Shown here: positions 1 to 12,761 of the stretch, piece by piece
Numbering within the stretch: position 1 is the stretch's first letter
Layout: each line of letters starts with the position of its first letter
From: Amyelois transitella
Taxonomy: Eukaryota > Arthropoda > Insecta > Lepidoptera > Pyralidae
Assembly (NCBI RefSeq): GCF_032362555.1
Contig: NC_083520.1
Span: forward strand, 2,728,001 to 2,792,000
Length of the DNA: 64,000 nt
Reading direction: 5' to 3'
Translations under genes and position numbers: made by a program
The notes under the pieces: generated by a model
Database searches by the model: none
Told to the model about the DNA's origin: nothing
The model's input: the letters and a program-made list of their open reading frames with translations, nothing else

Positions 1-550
1 TAATATTTGGCTCTTTCTATTAATTACCATGATGAAACACATACTTATATAATTTTTTCACTTATTTAGCTTGGAAAAAATATATAATATAAAGGTTTTA
101 GTGTCCGTATAATAAAATCCTTAAACGTTTATTATGCTTTGAAATTTCAGGTAAAATTCCTGTATTCTTACTTTCCTTATTGTATTTTATCTTTTTATGA
201 CAAGGTACATTATTTTTTGTATTTATACTTTTGTGTTATTGATGAACAGTCAACAGCATATCAAACTAACCAAACTCACTCTAAATTCGCCTCTATTACC
301 ACATCATAAAGTTCCGTGCAAGGTAACTTGATATGCAGTTGACTGTACTTACATGTTTATACAGATCTTGTAGCAATCCATGAAAGGGAATTATAAAATT
401 TTAAGGCTAGTCTTCGTACTAAATACCCATTATATTACAAATATTTTGATGTGATGTACTTACAGTTAAAATTTTTAGATTTTGTGGAGTAGAAGCACGG
501 AGTTATGTGGGAGAGAGAAGATTGTGTTACACATAGCAAGAATTATTTAG

Positions 551-640
551 GCTTATAAACTTGGGATTCTTAATGTAGGCGATGGGCTAGCAACCTGTTG
601 CTGCTGGCTCTGTCTACCCCGCAAGGGATGTAGTTATGGG
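551..640 (+). repeat. TATG-tailed short element, internal fragment
   Basis: It matches the middle and 3' part of the family seen in full at 53366-53622: the 'cgatgggctagcaacctg' block followed by 'ggctctgtctaccccgcaag'. Both ends and part of the middle are missing, so this is an old truncated copy. Confidence 0.7.
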
Positions 641-893
641 TCAGGACATCATGAATAATCTTTTGGCTACAACTCTATTACTATAGAATGTACTTTCTCT
701 CACTCCCTAACTCCGTTACTAGAAGTAAAAAATCAATTGGTTGACACATTGTAATTTATTATTGTTTATCAGTAATGTATTGATGTTTTTCATTGATATT
801 AAGTAATTTGATTGTTTTATTTAAATAAATCTTAATTTTTTAAACATGTAATTATTTTTAATTAATTTCTAAAACACTGACAGAAAAAATTCT

Positions 894-1075
894 GTGCCGT
901 TTGTTTCCAGGCCCAGGCTTACTCCATCTCTTTCCAATGAATGTCGTAAAGGCGACTAAGGGAAAGGTTAATAAACAAGGGTTCTCAGTACCAACATTAA
1001 GCCATATAGCTGAACGTAGCCTTTCATTCTTTGCGAGTCTGTTGGCTCTGTCTACCCCGCAAGACGTGATTATAG
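894..1075 (+). repeat. TATG-tailed short element, diverged copy
   Basis: The copy starts with a degraded form of the family 5' end (GTGCCG, then ttccagg). It continues through the 'ggcgactaaggg' and 'ggctctgtctacccc' blocks and ends at 'gacgtgattata'. The open frames on both strands here are chance frames over the repeat. Confidence 0.75.
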
Positions 1076-2359
1076 ACCTGTACTGCTGCACAATCTATAG
1101 GTACTGCCACCCTGGTTCATATGCGAGATGAAAATGTCATTATTTGTTCCTCTTTTCGATAGACCCCTGATGAGGCATATCTTACTTAGTTCATCAAAAG
1201 TTGCATACGATTACATGAATACTGAATAGTGCCAAATGTTTCCAATGTAAAATGCTATGAGCAGCTATTATGCTATTATAAGTGGTCATTAGTTTTGAAC
1301 CATACAGCCAGACAGTGGATGGAAAAATGTAACCAGGAATGCGCTTGGATGAGGAAAAGAGTTATCTAAGTGACGACTGGCGGTCCATCTCATTGTCTCT
1401 GCGGGATACTTTGTGGTTACACCTATGATCAAATTCAAAATGTTTTATTCATTATTATGGACATCTCGAACAATATTTAATAATTGTCATATCAAAATCC
1501 TGGATGGATCTTAGCTAAAAGGTAAGGTCTTTCAACCAAAGATATTATTACTTTGATAGAAATCAACACATTGGTGTAATTGCTGTTATTAAATGTCAGG
1601 CGTATAGTTAAAATTTTTGGCGGTACCTCTAACAACTTTCATTGTCTTGAACTATTATGCAGGGACTTATCAATTAAAATATATTATAAGAAAATCAAAG
1701 AAAATGTTTCTTAATTTGGGATTGGGACTTCTGAGTCCTAAAGTCCATAATTTATGACTGAGTTAATAAGTTGGAGGTTCTCAATTCGAAAATTTTTTTT
1801 TTACCTAAGTAATGTATGTATGGATCAAGATGTTTAATTTTTACCATTTTGGTTACAACCATTGGAATACATATAATCACGTTTTTATCCCTTGTGTGGT
1901 AGACATAGGAATATACCTTGCTTATCCTTATAGTAGGTATCTATATCTAATCATACAAAATTTTCTATAAATATGATATACTCGTTGGTTCATAATTGTT
2001 AACTTTTTATAATAAGTGAATATTTAAGAATCAACCTCTTGATTTATTTTGACCAAAAGCAAAACCTTGAAAGATAGGTAGGTTACCTACCTAATTATAT
2101 TTACTTTGGCACACGTCTATACACCATTATTATGCATTTCGCAGTAAAAGGATGCTAAGTGTAGTTCGAGAGGGGAACAGATCAGAAAAAACTTGATCTG
2201 AGCGCGGGATCCGCAGTATTGCATCAGCTAGACATATGATGGCCGGGTCTCCGCGCTTGCATCATAAGCATTCTCTTATACTTAGGTTTAAATCATTCTA
2301 AGACTTTGATCGCGTTAGTACATGGCTTTTTGCTATTTTTAGGTAAAACAGGAATTAAA

Positions 2360-2588
2360 GGGGAGCGTGAATGGGAATGTTGGAGTGGGTAGGCCAAGAC
2401 AAAAGAACCTACATATTTTGATCAAATCGGTGTTTCGGAAAAAGGTCATGTCAAGAGTACCGACGAAGCATGAATAGAGTCATGAATTTTTATAAAGCGA
2501 AAGAAGTATGCAGAGATCGTGGCAATTGGAAAGATGTATTCCTGCTTACCCCTCCGTAAAAAAGGAGTCATTTTATGTGTGTATGTAG
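2360..2588 (+). mobile_element. LINE 3' end fragment
   Basis: Diverged copy of the LINE tail seen best at 20881-21171. It has the 'ggagtgggtaggcc' block, the 'gaagtatgcagagatcgtgg' block and a tail of 'cattttatgtgtgtatg'. The reading frame is broken, so it is an old 5'-truncated insertion. Confidence 0.6.
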
Positions 2589-3780
2589 ATAATGTAAAGG
2601 TCGCTATCTACTGTGGTGTGCAGTGCTTTTTTTTTTTCTCCTCACTGCTTAACTATTTAACTAGAGGTATATGAAAATTTCAAGAAAATTCGTAAAATTC
2701 TTTTATACATTGAAGACTGGGTAGATAATAAACAAACAATATTATTAATATTACTTGGGTTAGTAAGGTAGGGATGGTTGGGATGCCAAATTAATAATTT
2801 TTCTCTCATCATATCACTTTTCATGCCAAATAACATTTGGTATTTTTGATGTACTTACTTTTACCGAATTCTGCCCTCTGCCAAAATATATACTAAATTT
2901 TTATCTTTAGGGAAATCAGTTTATTCTTAACTAATTACATTGTAAGTACTTAATCATATGATATAGATGTTATATAATTATGAAACATTGAACTTGTTAT
3001 AATTCCCTGTTTGATAAAAATGTTTTGCCTCCACGTTCTAAAAATAATGGCTACCAACATCAATGACACTCTTTTCCTATTAAGATAATTTTTATTTGCC
3101 ATTAAAAATAATAAATTAATACGACCATATCTTTTTATTTATTCAGTTGCATTATTTGCAAATTCAATAGTTTAGTTACAAAGCTCGTGTTTTTCCTTGC
3201 CTTTCATTTTTTTTTTAATAATATAATATTATGTAAGTAGTTAGCCTGCATAGGTGGTGCCGGTGGCTAATATGATTTCATTTTGTGTAATCGTTTCAAA
3301 GACTTATCGATTGAAAACAAAGATATAGATCGAGAACGCAATTGAAAGTGACTGAGGAATTTTTATTCGAATCTAGGATTTTTGATGCAGTGTTTAGGTA
3401 ATGTTATTTTAAGGTTTCTTTAAGAGTGGGTAAATACTCAAATATTTGTTCGATTTTTTTTTAAATCCAGGCCCTTGTTCTGTTTATTTAAAATTATCGA
3501 AAGCTTGATAAGTTCTTCTTATTACATATCAACATTAAATTTTACTACCTAATATTAAATGATTCTAAATATAGTAGTAAGAAACATTCCTTATATAAGA
3601 TTAGAATAGAGGAGTAAAAGTTTAATATTATTTTGAAAAGTCACCTTTTTAGGTAAAAAATAAGTACTTATTACCTAAAACTATGCAAGTTTTTCCTTCT
3701 CGCGTTCCATTGTTTTCATGAGAATTAATCATATGTCGCTCAAATTTTAATAAAATGCAAAATCAAATAAAAAACACGAG

Positions 3781-4023
3781 ATGAACATGGTGTATATACT
3801 TTATGTAGACGTCTACATTGGCTCAGTAAATTGACGCGCACGTTCTACTGAGGTTCATACGCGAAGGGTGGGTCTGAGGTCTGCGTGCGCGCAGGCTTGC
3901 AGTTTGGCGGGAACTACGGACGGGAAAACTTGCCTGCCAGTTTTAAATTACTGGCACATAATAATTAATTTCATTAATCTAATTTCGAAGAATTTTTTTA
4001 AAGAATATTCAGAATATTTGAAA
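3781..4023 (+). promoter_or_regulatory. Probable promoter and 5' UTR of the PTB adaptor gene
   Basis: A local GC-rich patch (about 3835-3945) lies just upstream of the first coding exon in AT-rich surroundings. The frame is open upstream of the ATG at 4024 but contains no in-frame ATG (only a GTG at 3868), so translation most likely starts at 4024, where A is at -3. No TATA box was recognised. The assignment is inference. Confidence 0.4.
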
Positions 4024-7000
4024 ATGACTACGCTGCTGAGGAAGATGTGGAGGACCCATTCCAAGCATAAAAGTGAGTGAAATCTTTTCAATAAAAACTC
4101 TATTTTAAAAAGTGAATTTTTGTTGATTGTTAAAAAATAACTACAATTTGTAGGTAAATTACCTAGTTTCTTGAATTTTATTTAATGTACCTACCTATAT
4201 CTATTCATATATACCTAAAAGCACAAAAATTCTGTTAATTTTGAAATTAAACTTAACATCTCTGAAGAATTAAATTGATTTGTTTCGGAAGTATAATAAA
4301 ACGAATTACACTTTGTGTTTCAAGTTATTATAATACATTAAAACACGTGAGGCGTGTTTTAATGTGTGTGCATTAGGAGGTACTTATGTATAAACTTTTG
4401 CATTTAATTGTCATAAAGTATGAAGTGATGCGATGCAGAACATTTTTAATACAACAGCCATAAATTTCAGTCCTTGTAAATTAAAATTAACAAGTTACTT
4501 AATTGTGAAAAAAGTTGGCAAAACTTTTAATTTAGCCCTACCACCCGCTTCGCTGAAAAGTCTTCATGCATTTAATTCAGGAAATTTTTGTATTGTTTTG
4601 TTATGCTTTATTTCTCAGTGGATTTTTTTGTACTTTACCGATTGATATTTTCTCTTTAAAAATTGCATTGATTTGACAGTGTTGGATTTTAGTTTCGATC
4701 TAAGAATTAACGAAAAGATTATCTCTATGTTAACGGTAGAAAAATGTGCGGCCCGGGAAAGGTGCCACTCAATGTAATAGTAGTAAGTAGTTAATTCCTT
4801 TAGACAAAACGTCCTTTTTTCAGAACTTCACATTTTAAAGTCAAAGTAAAAACCTTAATTATTAAGTTTCCATACCTACAAGAGCCTTAAAGAACTTAAG
4901 TATCGCCAAGTCAATCTGAAAATCCTGCGAATATTCATATGTCAATTTGCTTTCCAGCACCACCAGTCCCCAAACCAGTCTTTTTACGTCTTCATTATAA
5001 CTCCCAAGTTGGGTAACTGTGTGTATCTCCGGCTGAACGTTTCTCTCTAATTATCTCGGCATTAGGAGCTCTCGCTTTGCCTGCCTTAAACGGCGTCAGA
5101 AAACATATGAAAAACTCGACGTTTGCCAGCAACAAAGTTGATAGCGCTAAAGCTAAGTGTGCTTTTCCATCAAATAATTCAAGCTAAGCTATAATATTTC
5201 ATCAAGCTCATTAAACAAAAATACTGCTTTGAAATGGCGTCAGAAAAAAACTCAACGTTTGCAACCGAGTTGTTAACAGCGCAAAAGTATAAGGTTGCTT
5301 TTTCATCAGATAATTCAAGTTAGGCTATAAAACAACTTATGTCACATAAGTTGAACCAAAATGGAGGCGCTCTGCATAGATGCTTTGTAGGCTAACGCTC
5401 TTTAAACCTTCAAGCAATGTGCCAGGAGGACGAAAATTACCTGAATCCTAAACGCTTAAACAGGGATAAATTTGAAAGCCTAATCCAAACAATGGCTGAA
5501 GTAGATAGAGAAGAAGTTGTCATAAGGTCTACATAACCCAACAGTTAGCAATATGAGGTAATTTTTTGATTTTGTGATTGGTGGAACCAAAGTACCATAC
5601 GTAGCATAGTACATGGTGGAAAGGCACCTTACTTGTTCCGTATATTAGCACATTGTAAAGATTCGTCGGAAAACGTTGAATAGTTTTTGCTTGAAGGAAG
5701 TCTTTCAGTAAGAAGTGGCGAGGTGAAAGTTTATTTTGTAAAATGTTTATATTACTAATGTTCCCGATAAGTCTAGCCTTCTTACTTGTATTTTTAATTC
5801 AGTACTTTTAGATTCTTCCGTTTTAACTTTCATCCGAAATTTAATTAGATTGATAGGAACTTAACTTAGTTACCAAAAACCTAATTTTCAAAATTGACTA
5901 CGAAAAAGATTGGATTTAAAATTAAAATCCAAAATCTTTATTGCATAATCAATCTTTATTTCAGTAGTTACGTGTACAAAATCGTGGACAAAAACAATAT
6001 GTCTAGATTTTATTCACTTACGCCGTTACGCTTAAATAGCTCTAGGTACTTTCAGGTCACAATTGGGACAGATTTCAATTCACGAAAAGAAATTAATATT
6101 TAACCGGTAGGTAGCATACTATAAACTTTTTCGTTACGAATTAGATCTCTCTCTTGTCATGTCGTTGCATTCTCAGCTGTGGACTTTAGCGATATTATAT
6201 TATACAGGCGTTAAAAGTTTCTTTTATTGTCTACTTTCTTAACACCAAGCCTTGGTTTTTGTTGGAAAGCTCGTCTTCTACGACATAGACGAATACCCAC
6301 ACTTTTCTACTTTATAATTAAATTTTGCCCTCATGGAAAGTTCATAAAACTAACTGAACTGTTGTGCTCGGATTTTGGTTTTTACAAAAGATCACTGATT
6401 CTTTGTGAATTCTCATAAAGCTACGTCTCTTTATACACACGTTGATTGCTGCACCAAAAATTATAGCAAGTTTTGAGTAGGTACTTACATGATTATACCA
6501 TTAAGATTTTATCCCAGTCTAAATTAACATCTCAGGTCTAGATTTTGTCTAATAAGTATCTACCGGTACTTAATTGATCTAGGGCCAATTACTGTTAGTC
6601 TACTTACCATGCAATAGCGTTTTTATGAACATATAATTCTAGGTTTTCCAACCATAGTTGTCGCTTTATAAATTATTGATCGGATGAAAGGCGATCAAAC
6701 GGAGAAGGCAGCTACAGCATTCTTGCGAAATTATCTCAGGCATTTAGCTCAAAGTCCGCGAACTTGCCATGAAAGCGTATACGAAGCTTGCATGATAGTC
6801 TGGTAGCGGAAAAACATAGTGTGTGCCGGCTGCTTCTCTTCCTATGCATTGTAAATTGTTGCGATGGCAATCAACAGTGCATATCTTCTGTATTGAGTTT
6901 AATGTATTAAGTTTAAAACAAGCTAATAACTAATAACTTTTCTATGAAAATATTATATCTTTTACACGGTCGTGTTTTTCAATCATTGCCTACTGCACAT

Positions 7001-10000
7001 TGAATTATTCCAAACGCAATCACGATGATCCATCCTGACAAATTGCGCCTAATGATTGACCCGTGCCCTAATTACCATGCCCATACATGTCTGGCCTAGA
7101 TAACAGTGAGATAAGTGCCAGATATTACTGAAATAGCAGCTAAAGGCGGTCACTTGGATAACTCGCCGACGCTGAACTTGTGCCCTTGACGTCAAGTATA
7201 TAGTCTTTGTTTGGTGATAATCGGGTGTTGTGCTAAATATTACGACTGTATTACGCACTGTTTTTGTTGTTAATCTCACTGCGACTGTGACTAAACATTT
7301 CCTATACAGATATATTTGTTTGCTTGAATTTGTTTTGTATGGTTTCAGGGACAGTAGAATAGATAATAAGATTTCAGTACAAAGGCATAGTGGCAACGAT
7401 GGCTGGACGCCGCAATATTGTGTTAAGATTTTTTTTTAAATAGACCATGTATATAGTCCGACTCAACATGACCCCAGTCTATGTTGCTCGGTTCCCAGGC
7501 TTACCCATTAAGCCTGGCGGAAGATCTTTATTTATTTATTTATTTAGTATAGTGCAACAAAAACTCCCAACGCGGAGTTTACTTCACCAATCCGAACTGG
7601 CATGTAAACCAACAATTTCTCACTCGCAAAACTAGTACAGATTGCAACTGAAAAGTCGCTATCGATATTATAATGAAATCAGAACTAATCGCCTAATTTC
7701 CGATCGTTATAAGCCTAATCTAGCTTGCGACACTGATGTCGCCAATAAATCTAGCCGGACAGGCTTGAGAAAATTGCCTAGGCCGACATTATCTCTAATA
7801 ACTGATAGCGAAGGCGACAACGTCCGCCGTAGTTGGCTCTAGCTTTGAACGGGAATATATCCGTGAAATCCATTACAAAAATTATATTATCCGAATGACT
7901 GAAAATTACAAAAAGTCCGTTGCCTGGATTAATATGTACAAAACCCGAAATTTAAGTTGACTAAAGTTGCTTGGGACCTATATACATATAGTCACCCCCT
8001 GAGCTGGACTTTTTATACATATTCAAAAAGCAAAATTAACGACAGATTTTGTTACATTGCAAGACCTGAGTTGTAAGTAAGTAAGCTCTAAGCTGCGATG
8101 AAGATTAACGAGCTTTCTAATTATTTTAGCGAGTGCTGCGAACATCCAGGCGTCCAACTGACATAAATTCTTCATTAAAGTACCTAGGTTATCGAAAGTT
8201 AAGCCTTTATTTATAGGTACAGCTCTAAAGTTTTAAAAATTGATCTATATTCAGTTAAGTTCAAAGGTTCGACTGGCAGGAAATGCCTCATGAAATCCAC
8301 CTGTTGAGTACGTGTTTTAGGTTTAAATAAATAAATAATCGTAAATTAACGTGTCTATAATATAGTTCTAAATATTTTATTCCAGAACTCTGCGAGGAAT
8401 GGGCTCTTGCTGAATGTGAAGGAGAAGGTTGGTGGCGAGAGGCCCGCGACTTAGGCCGCGGTCAGAGTGACGTGAGGTACGCGGGAGTGGCGCCTGTGGA
8501 ACGAGCCGCGTCCGCGCCCGCTACCGCTTTAGCTGTGCGGTCTGCCTTACATACAGCTAAAAGTGAGTACAAATATTACAAAATTTTAAATCTAACTTAG
8601 ATTCAATCTGTGTTCGGTGAATACAGTTATGCGTTCTCCAGAATCGTGGTCATATAGGAGGAAAGAAAAATTTTATAAAATTTATGATTAGAGTAACATG
8701 ACTGTGTGATTGTGAGGTAGAGCACTAGTAGCACTAGTAGCACGCCTAGAAAATGTATTAATTTATCAAATTATCGTTCTCATACTAGCGTTTCAAAGGG
8801 GAAAATCATGTCTTTCAGCTTTTGTACTCTTAAACTACAATTAAATTTTCATGTTTTTCAGCAATGAACAAGAAGCTGCAAAGGGTGAACTTGGACATCA
8901 GCCCTAAAGGCATCATAGTGACGGACGCGGAATCTCAAGAAAATGTAATCAGTCTTTCAATATACAGGTATGTGACATAATAAGGCCTCCCCCAAGTTCA
9001 GTGGGAATAAAAATATATATCTACAAATAAAAAAAAACAGCAACCTTTTTAGGTTGTCACTCCATCGCCAGTATTTTTCAATTTTAATGAGATAAAATTA
9101 ACTTAGATGAGAAAAAATGTTAATGAAACCATTAATAAATACTGACAGTGTCTAACAGTCATTGACTTTCTGATAAAGTCAATTGTGAAAATAAATGTCA
9201 ATAATCTTGTGTAATTAATTACTTTTTATTTTAATTGACTGAAGTCGCGTCGACCATTTTTTCCGTATCAATAAATTGATTTAAATGAGCCACATAAATC
9301 AATGTTATATCAGTGTTTGTAAATATGCCTGTTAGTAAGTCTGTTTAAATTATTATTATCTAAGCTACTAGCGTATCAAGTGCTATCGGGTGATAGCTTT
9401 TTTTAAACGTTTGGTTAAATTTCCAAGAATCTTTTCTGTTTATTCTGTAGATTGATATCTATAGAATTGCATTTAAGAATCGCCTTTTCTACGTGGAAAT
9501 TGAAAACGAATAAGTAAGAATATTTTCTTACAGTAGATAGTTTTTATCGTTATTGCCGGCTCCCGTGGCTCTGCATACAGAGAAAACACAGACTTACCTG
9601 AGGGCTCTCTTTTCCCTATAAATTTCTAACGCGTTCTGAAGAAGTCTTATTTTGAAAATCAATTCATTAGATTCTTTCTGCTACAACTATTTCAGGATCT
9701 CATACTGCTCAGCGGACGCTGCGAACGCCCGTGTGTTTGCCGTGGTGGAAGGCAGAGGCGGCAGCGGGGCGGGCGAGACGCACGTCGCGCACGTGTTCGT
9801 GTGCGCGCGGCGGAAACAGGCGCGGGCGCTTGCGCTGTCATTGGCGCACGCGTTCAATGACGCCTATCAGGTAATAGAGAACGCCCGCGTGGAGCGAAAA
9901 TCAAATCAAATCAAAATCAAATCAAATATGTTTATTGTGCAACACAGGTTAAAAGGCTGTTACATATTTGTGATCATCACTGTGAGCTGTCCTAATGGAC

Positions 10001-12048
10001 GTACAATATCGTATTTAAAATTAAATTTCAAAGTCAAAAACATACAAGCAATTAAATTAATTAGTAAGAATTAAATTAAAATTAAATAATAATTAAAAAA
10101 GCCTTATTTGTTGTCAATTTAAAATAATTATATAATTCCTGAGTCATGCATATTAATAATAATTAAATTATAATAATATCATCTAGAAATTCTTGAATAT
10201 TATAGTAGCATTTCTCAATCAGAAGAAAAATTAATTACCGTTCCCGCGGGAATTTAGGGAAATCCTCTCTTAGTGCATTCCACATTAGGAAGCTGCATGC
10301 CAAATTTCAAGTCTCTAGTCCCAATGGTTTGAGCTGTACGTTGATTGTACCTCATAAACTGAAGTTTTATAAATATTTTTACGAACGTACGAACTACATA
10401 TATCACGTCTTCACGTATCACGAAAAACAGACCCATCAGTAGCATCAAAAGGGTGAAGGCCACGTATAGTTGAATGGTTTCAAATGACAGAAAAAATAAA
10501 ATAAAAATATAAAAAAGACGATGATAAAGATGTTGGAAATATATAAAATGGACAATTATAGTATCAAGGCGTCATGGAACGACCGAACATGCAAGGCTAT
10601 GTCAAATCGGCATTCAAAACTTTTGTCTCGACATCAAATCAAATCAAAATAATTTATTTGTAAATACAGGTAAATACAAAGATGTCAATACAATTAAGGT
10701 GCTCTGTATTTTGCCAAAGTGGCGTACAAATATAAAGTCATAAATAAAAAATAAAATAATTAACATTGATTACAGTCTACTACATCTCGTCTCTGGTCAG
10801 ACGAAAGAGTTCTTATTTCATTTTATTTATTGTACAATTGATAACAATGATCCCAGACCCAGATCACATTTAGATAGCGACAGGCTGCTAGACAATCTAA
10901 AAAAAAAAACAAGATGGACACAATGTCGAAAATACGCAAACATGAGAGAGATAATTAAATTTTTTGTAAGTTTAAGAATCGTTTAAATTATCTATTATCA
11001 ACAGATTCTTTGTAAGTTTAAGAATCGTTTAAATTATTTTTTTCCAGGAATGGCAAGCGAATCAAGGCAGTTCGTTACATAACCCCAGTGGAAACAGAGT
11101 GAACCCATGGGTAAGATCCAATTTTAAATAAATCCAGCAACAATATAAAAAAACAAGTAAAAATAGTAAATAAATATGTTCAAACTAATGAATGCGAAAG
11201 ATGTAATGAAATCCAGTAACAATATAAAAAAACAAGTAAAAATAGTAAATAAACATATGTTCAAACGAATAAATGCGAAAGCTTTGTAAGTTATGTATGA
11301 AAACATGATGTTAATGTTAACTACTGAATGGTTTACGGTGAACTTTGAAAAAGGTTACTATTTACAGGAAAACCGCGGGCGCATGCTAATACTATATAAT
11401 ATATTCATATATAACAGTGTGATTTCAATCAGTTTTATCAATATTATTAACATGAAATCAAAATACTTGTGCATGCAGATCTTACGGGTAAAATTTCTAA
11501 GACTGAAAATCCTAAATTATAAGTCTAAGAGCTGACATATGAAAGAGTTCAAAGCGTGAATCACATGAGCGATGATTCCGCTCGACCCCCACCAAAGGGA
11601 AGATCTTTCGCCAGGTTAGGTGTAATGTGACTATGGGTACCGCGGCTCCGACGATGTTGAGTCGGAAGTTGTATTTATGCTCAAATCCATGAAATCTTTG
11701 CGCGATTTAGATTCTTCGCTGCTATTAGTCGAGTGCATCAATTTCTTCGCGAGGATTGACAGTTGTTGTGTGATTGGCTGTTGTGACGTGTGGCGTAGAG
11801 ATTTCGCCACAAATGTGAAGATTTTATATTTAGATTATCAAATGATTTTCTTATTTGGCAAAATCTAATCACCATATCATTTTCATCTACACTATTTCTC
11901 TTTACATTTATTCTTACACGTTTTGTGTAATTTTACAAGCTAGTATGTTCCTTATTTTCAGGTACAATTTGCGGAGGAGTCTGATGAAGAATTGGACGGT
12001 GATGGCGAGCAATGGGATTCTCCGGCGCCACTCGTTACTTTCGCATGA
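4024..12048 (+). CDS. LDLRAP1/ARH-like PTB-domain endocytic adaptor
   Basis: Six coding exons: 4024-4072, 8386-8562, 8862-8967, 9696-9870, 11048-11110 and 11962-12048. They join in frame through GT-AG introns to encode 218 residues. Residues ~30-175 form a PTB/PID domain: KKLQRVNLDISPKGIIVTD, then SIYRISYCSAD across the exon 3-4 junction, then the HVFVCARRKQA and LSLAHAFNDAYQEWQ helix. This order and wording resemble LDLRAP1 (ARH), which binds NPxY tails of LDL-receptor family proteins for clathrin uptake. The N-terminus is basic (RKMWRTHSKHKK). The C-terminus is short and acidic (EESDEELDGDGEQWDS). The protein is shorter than human LDLRAP1 (~308 residues), and I see no clathrin box (LLDLE type). 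Intron 1 is 4.3 kb. A polyadenylation signal AATAAA lies at 12308-12313. CED-6/GULP is the main alternative but fits less well. Confidence 0.88.
4335..4365. repeat. Perfect hairpin, 13-bp stem, 5-nt loop
   Basis: Arms 4335-4347 and 4353-4365 (ACATTAAAACACG and its exact complement) flank TGAGG. The hairpin lies in intron 1 of the PTB adaptor gene, about 260 nt after exon 1. Confidence 0.85.
5092..5330. repeat. Two-copy tandem duplication, period ~144 bp
   Basis: Units 5092-5194 and 5236-5330 share 'ggcgtcagaaaa', 'ctc(g/a)acgtttgc' and 'taattcaag(c/t)ta(a/g)gctataa'. They have diverged clearly. The duplication lies in intron 1 of the PTB adaptor gene and has no coding content. Confidence 0.75.
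6730..6885. repeat. Interspersed repeat fragment of unknown class
   Basis: The block 'aaaaacatagtgtgt' followed by 'ctgcttct' and 'attgtaaa..tcaatca' recurs near 46170-46225, so this is a dispersed repeat. It lies in intron 1 of the PTB adaptor gene. Confidence 0.45.
7441..7640. repeat. Probable transposable-element tail with (TTTA)n run
   Basis: A short (TTTA)4-type run near 7525-7545 is followed by 'gtatagtgcaacaaaaact'. The tail style and position suggest a retroposon remnant, but no second copy in the window proves it. Confidence 0.3.
9898..10010. repeat. (ATCAA)n-headed interspersed repeat, copy 1
   Basis: A run of ATCAA/ATCAAA units is followed by 'tttattgtgcaacacaggt'. It begins 28 nt after the exon 4 donor of the PTB adaptor gene. 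A related copy lies at 10632-10730. Confidence 0.55.
10239..10350. repeat. Interspersed repeat fragment (LINE-like tail)
   Basis: The sequence 'cgttcccgcgggaa' followed by 'aggaagctgcatgccaaat' and 'ggtttgagctgtacgttg' is familiar to me from dispersed lepidopteran repeats. Only one copy is present here, so the call rests on memory. Confidence 0.4.
10632..10730. repeat. (ATCAA)n-headed interspersed repeat, copy 2
   Basis: It has the same design as 9898-10010: an ATCAA run, then 'aatttatttgtaaatacagg'. It lies in intron 4 of the PTB adaptor gene. Confidence 0.5.
10962..11037. repeat. Direct repeat just before an exon acceptor
   Basis: A 28-nt unit beginning 'ttgtaagtttaagaatcg' occurs at 10962-10991 and again at 11008-11037. 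The second copy runs into the pyrimidine tract of the exon 5 acceptor of the PTB adaptor gene. Confidence 0.8.
11131..11283. repeat. Two-copy tandem repeat, ~79-bp unit
   Basis: Units 11131-11209 and 11210-11283 differ at only a few positions, so the duplication is fairly recent. It lies in intron 5 of the PTB adaptor gene. The hydrophobic open frame on the opposite strand is an artefact of the repeat. Confidence 0.85.
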
Positions 12049-12761
12049 GCTTTATCACTTTTTGTTAAGCTGATTTAAAAATTAGGTTACTTGTGAGCGT
12101 TTTTGAAGTATGTGAATTTATTTAAAGTGTTATATGACTGTATTAATTAAGATATTACATAAAAAATGGTTTTAGGATAATTATAATGGTCGTAGATTTT
12201 CTTTGCTAATAAGGAAAATATAATGGAATAAGACACAAAACAAAATATTCCTTTACGTTTAAGTATTTCAAGAATAATGTATATATTTGTACTAATGGTT
12301 AGTTCGAAATAAAATATCTTTTAGTTTTTATTATTTTATTCTAAGTTTCTTACTTACATTTTTGATTTGAATAATTCCATTGATACATTATCATTTTTTT
12401 ATCCTTTTCGGGGTAGATAGAGCCAATAGTGTTCGAATGATACAAAGGTCACGTTTAGCTAGATGACTTTATGATGGAATTAAGATTTAGATATTGAAGG
12501 TTGCAATTGCTAGCCCTTCGCCTTGGGTCATGTATTCTGTGGAGCCACCTGGACTAGGATATTTTGAATTTGCATTTCTTGCTATACGCTTCTTTAAGCT
12601 AATAAATAGATAGATATTTTAAATGTAGAATGTATTTTGAATTAAGAAATTTGTATTGCATACATCTGTGGACCCCACAGCAACTCTCAAAATCTTCGAA
12701 TTTAGAAGAAACGTATTTTGAATGGCAGATAATAATTTTGACTGTATAATGTATTTTAAAT
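12049..12761. other. Tail-to-tail intergenic region
   Basis: It holds the 3' UTR of the PTB adaptor gene (+ strand AATAAA at 12308-12313), a - strand AATAAA (plus-strand TTTATT at about 12327-12332) that could serve lysozyme 2, and a reversed short-element fragment at 12400-12530. The two genes may have 3' ends that meet or overlap near 12.3 kb. Confidence 0.5.
12400..12530 (-). repeat. TATG-tailed short element, reversed fragment
   Basis: It reads 'cggggtagatagagccaata' and then a diverged middle to 'gctagcccttcgcc', the reverse complement of the family 3' half. The TATG tail and the 5' end are lost. Confidence 0.65.

Larger units (their letters stand above)
1..3780. other. Upstream intergenic DNA with repeat fragments
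   Basis: AT-rich sequence without a recognisable exon. It holds two fragments of the abundant TATG-tailed short element (551-640 and 894-1075) and a LINE 3' fragment (2360-2588), listed separately. A GC-richer patch near 2180-2270 is not recognised. Open frames here are short and lie over repeats. Confidence 0.6.

Noticed and set aside
3868-4080. Longer N-terminus for the PTB adaptor beginning at 3868
   Set aside because: The frame is open, but the codon at 3868 is GTG and no in-frame ATG occurs before 4024. In eukaryotes the ATG at 4024, with A at -3, is the better start.
7049-7396. 115-codon minus-strand open frame
   Set aside because: Low-complexity mix, no domain, no splice partner, inside intron 1 of the PTB adaptor gene. 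Treated as chance.
11124-11306. Hydrophobic minus-strand frame resembling a small membrane protein
   Set aside because: It is a translation of the two-copy tandem repeat at 11131-11283; the hydrophobicity comes from AT-rich sequence.
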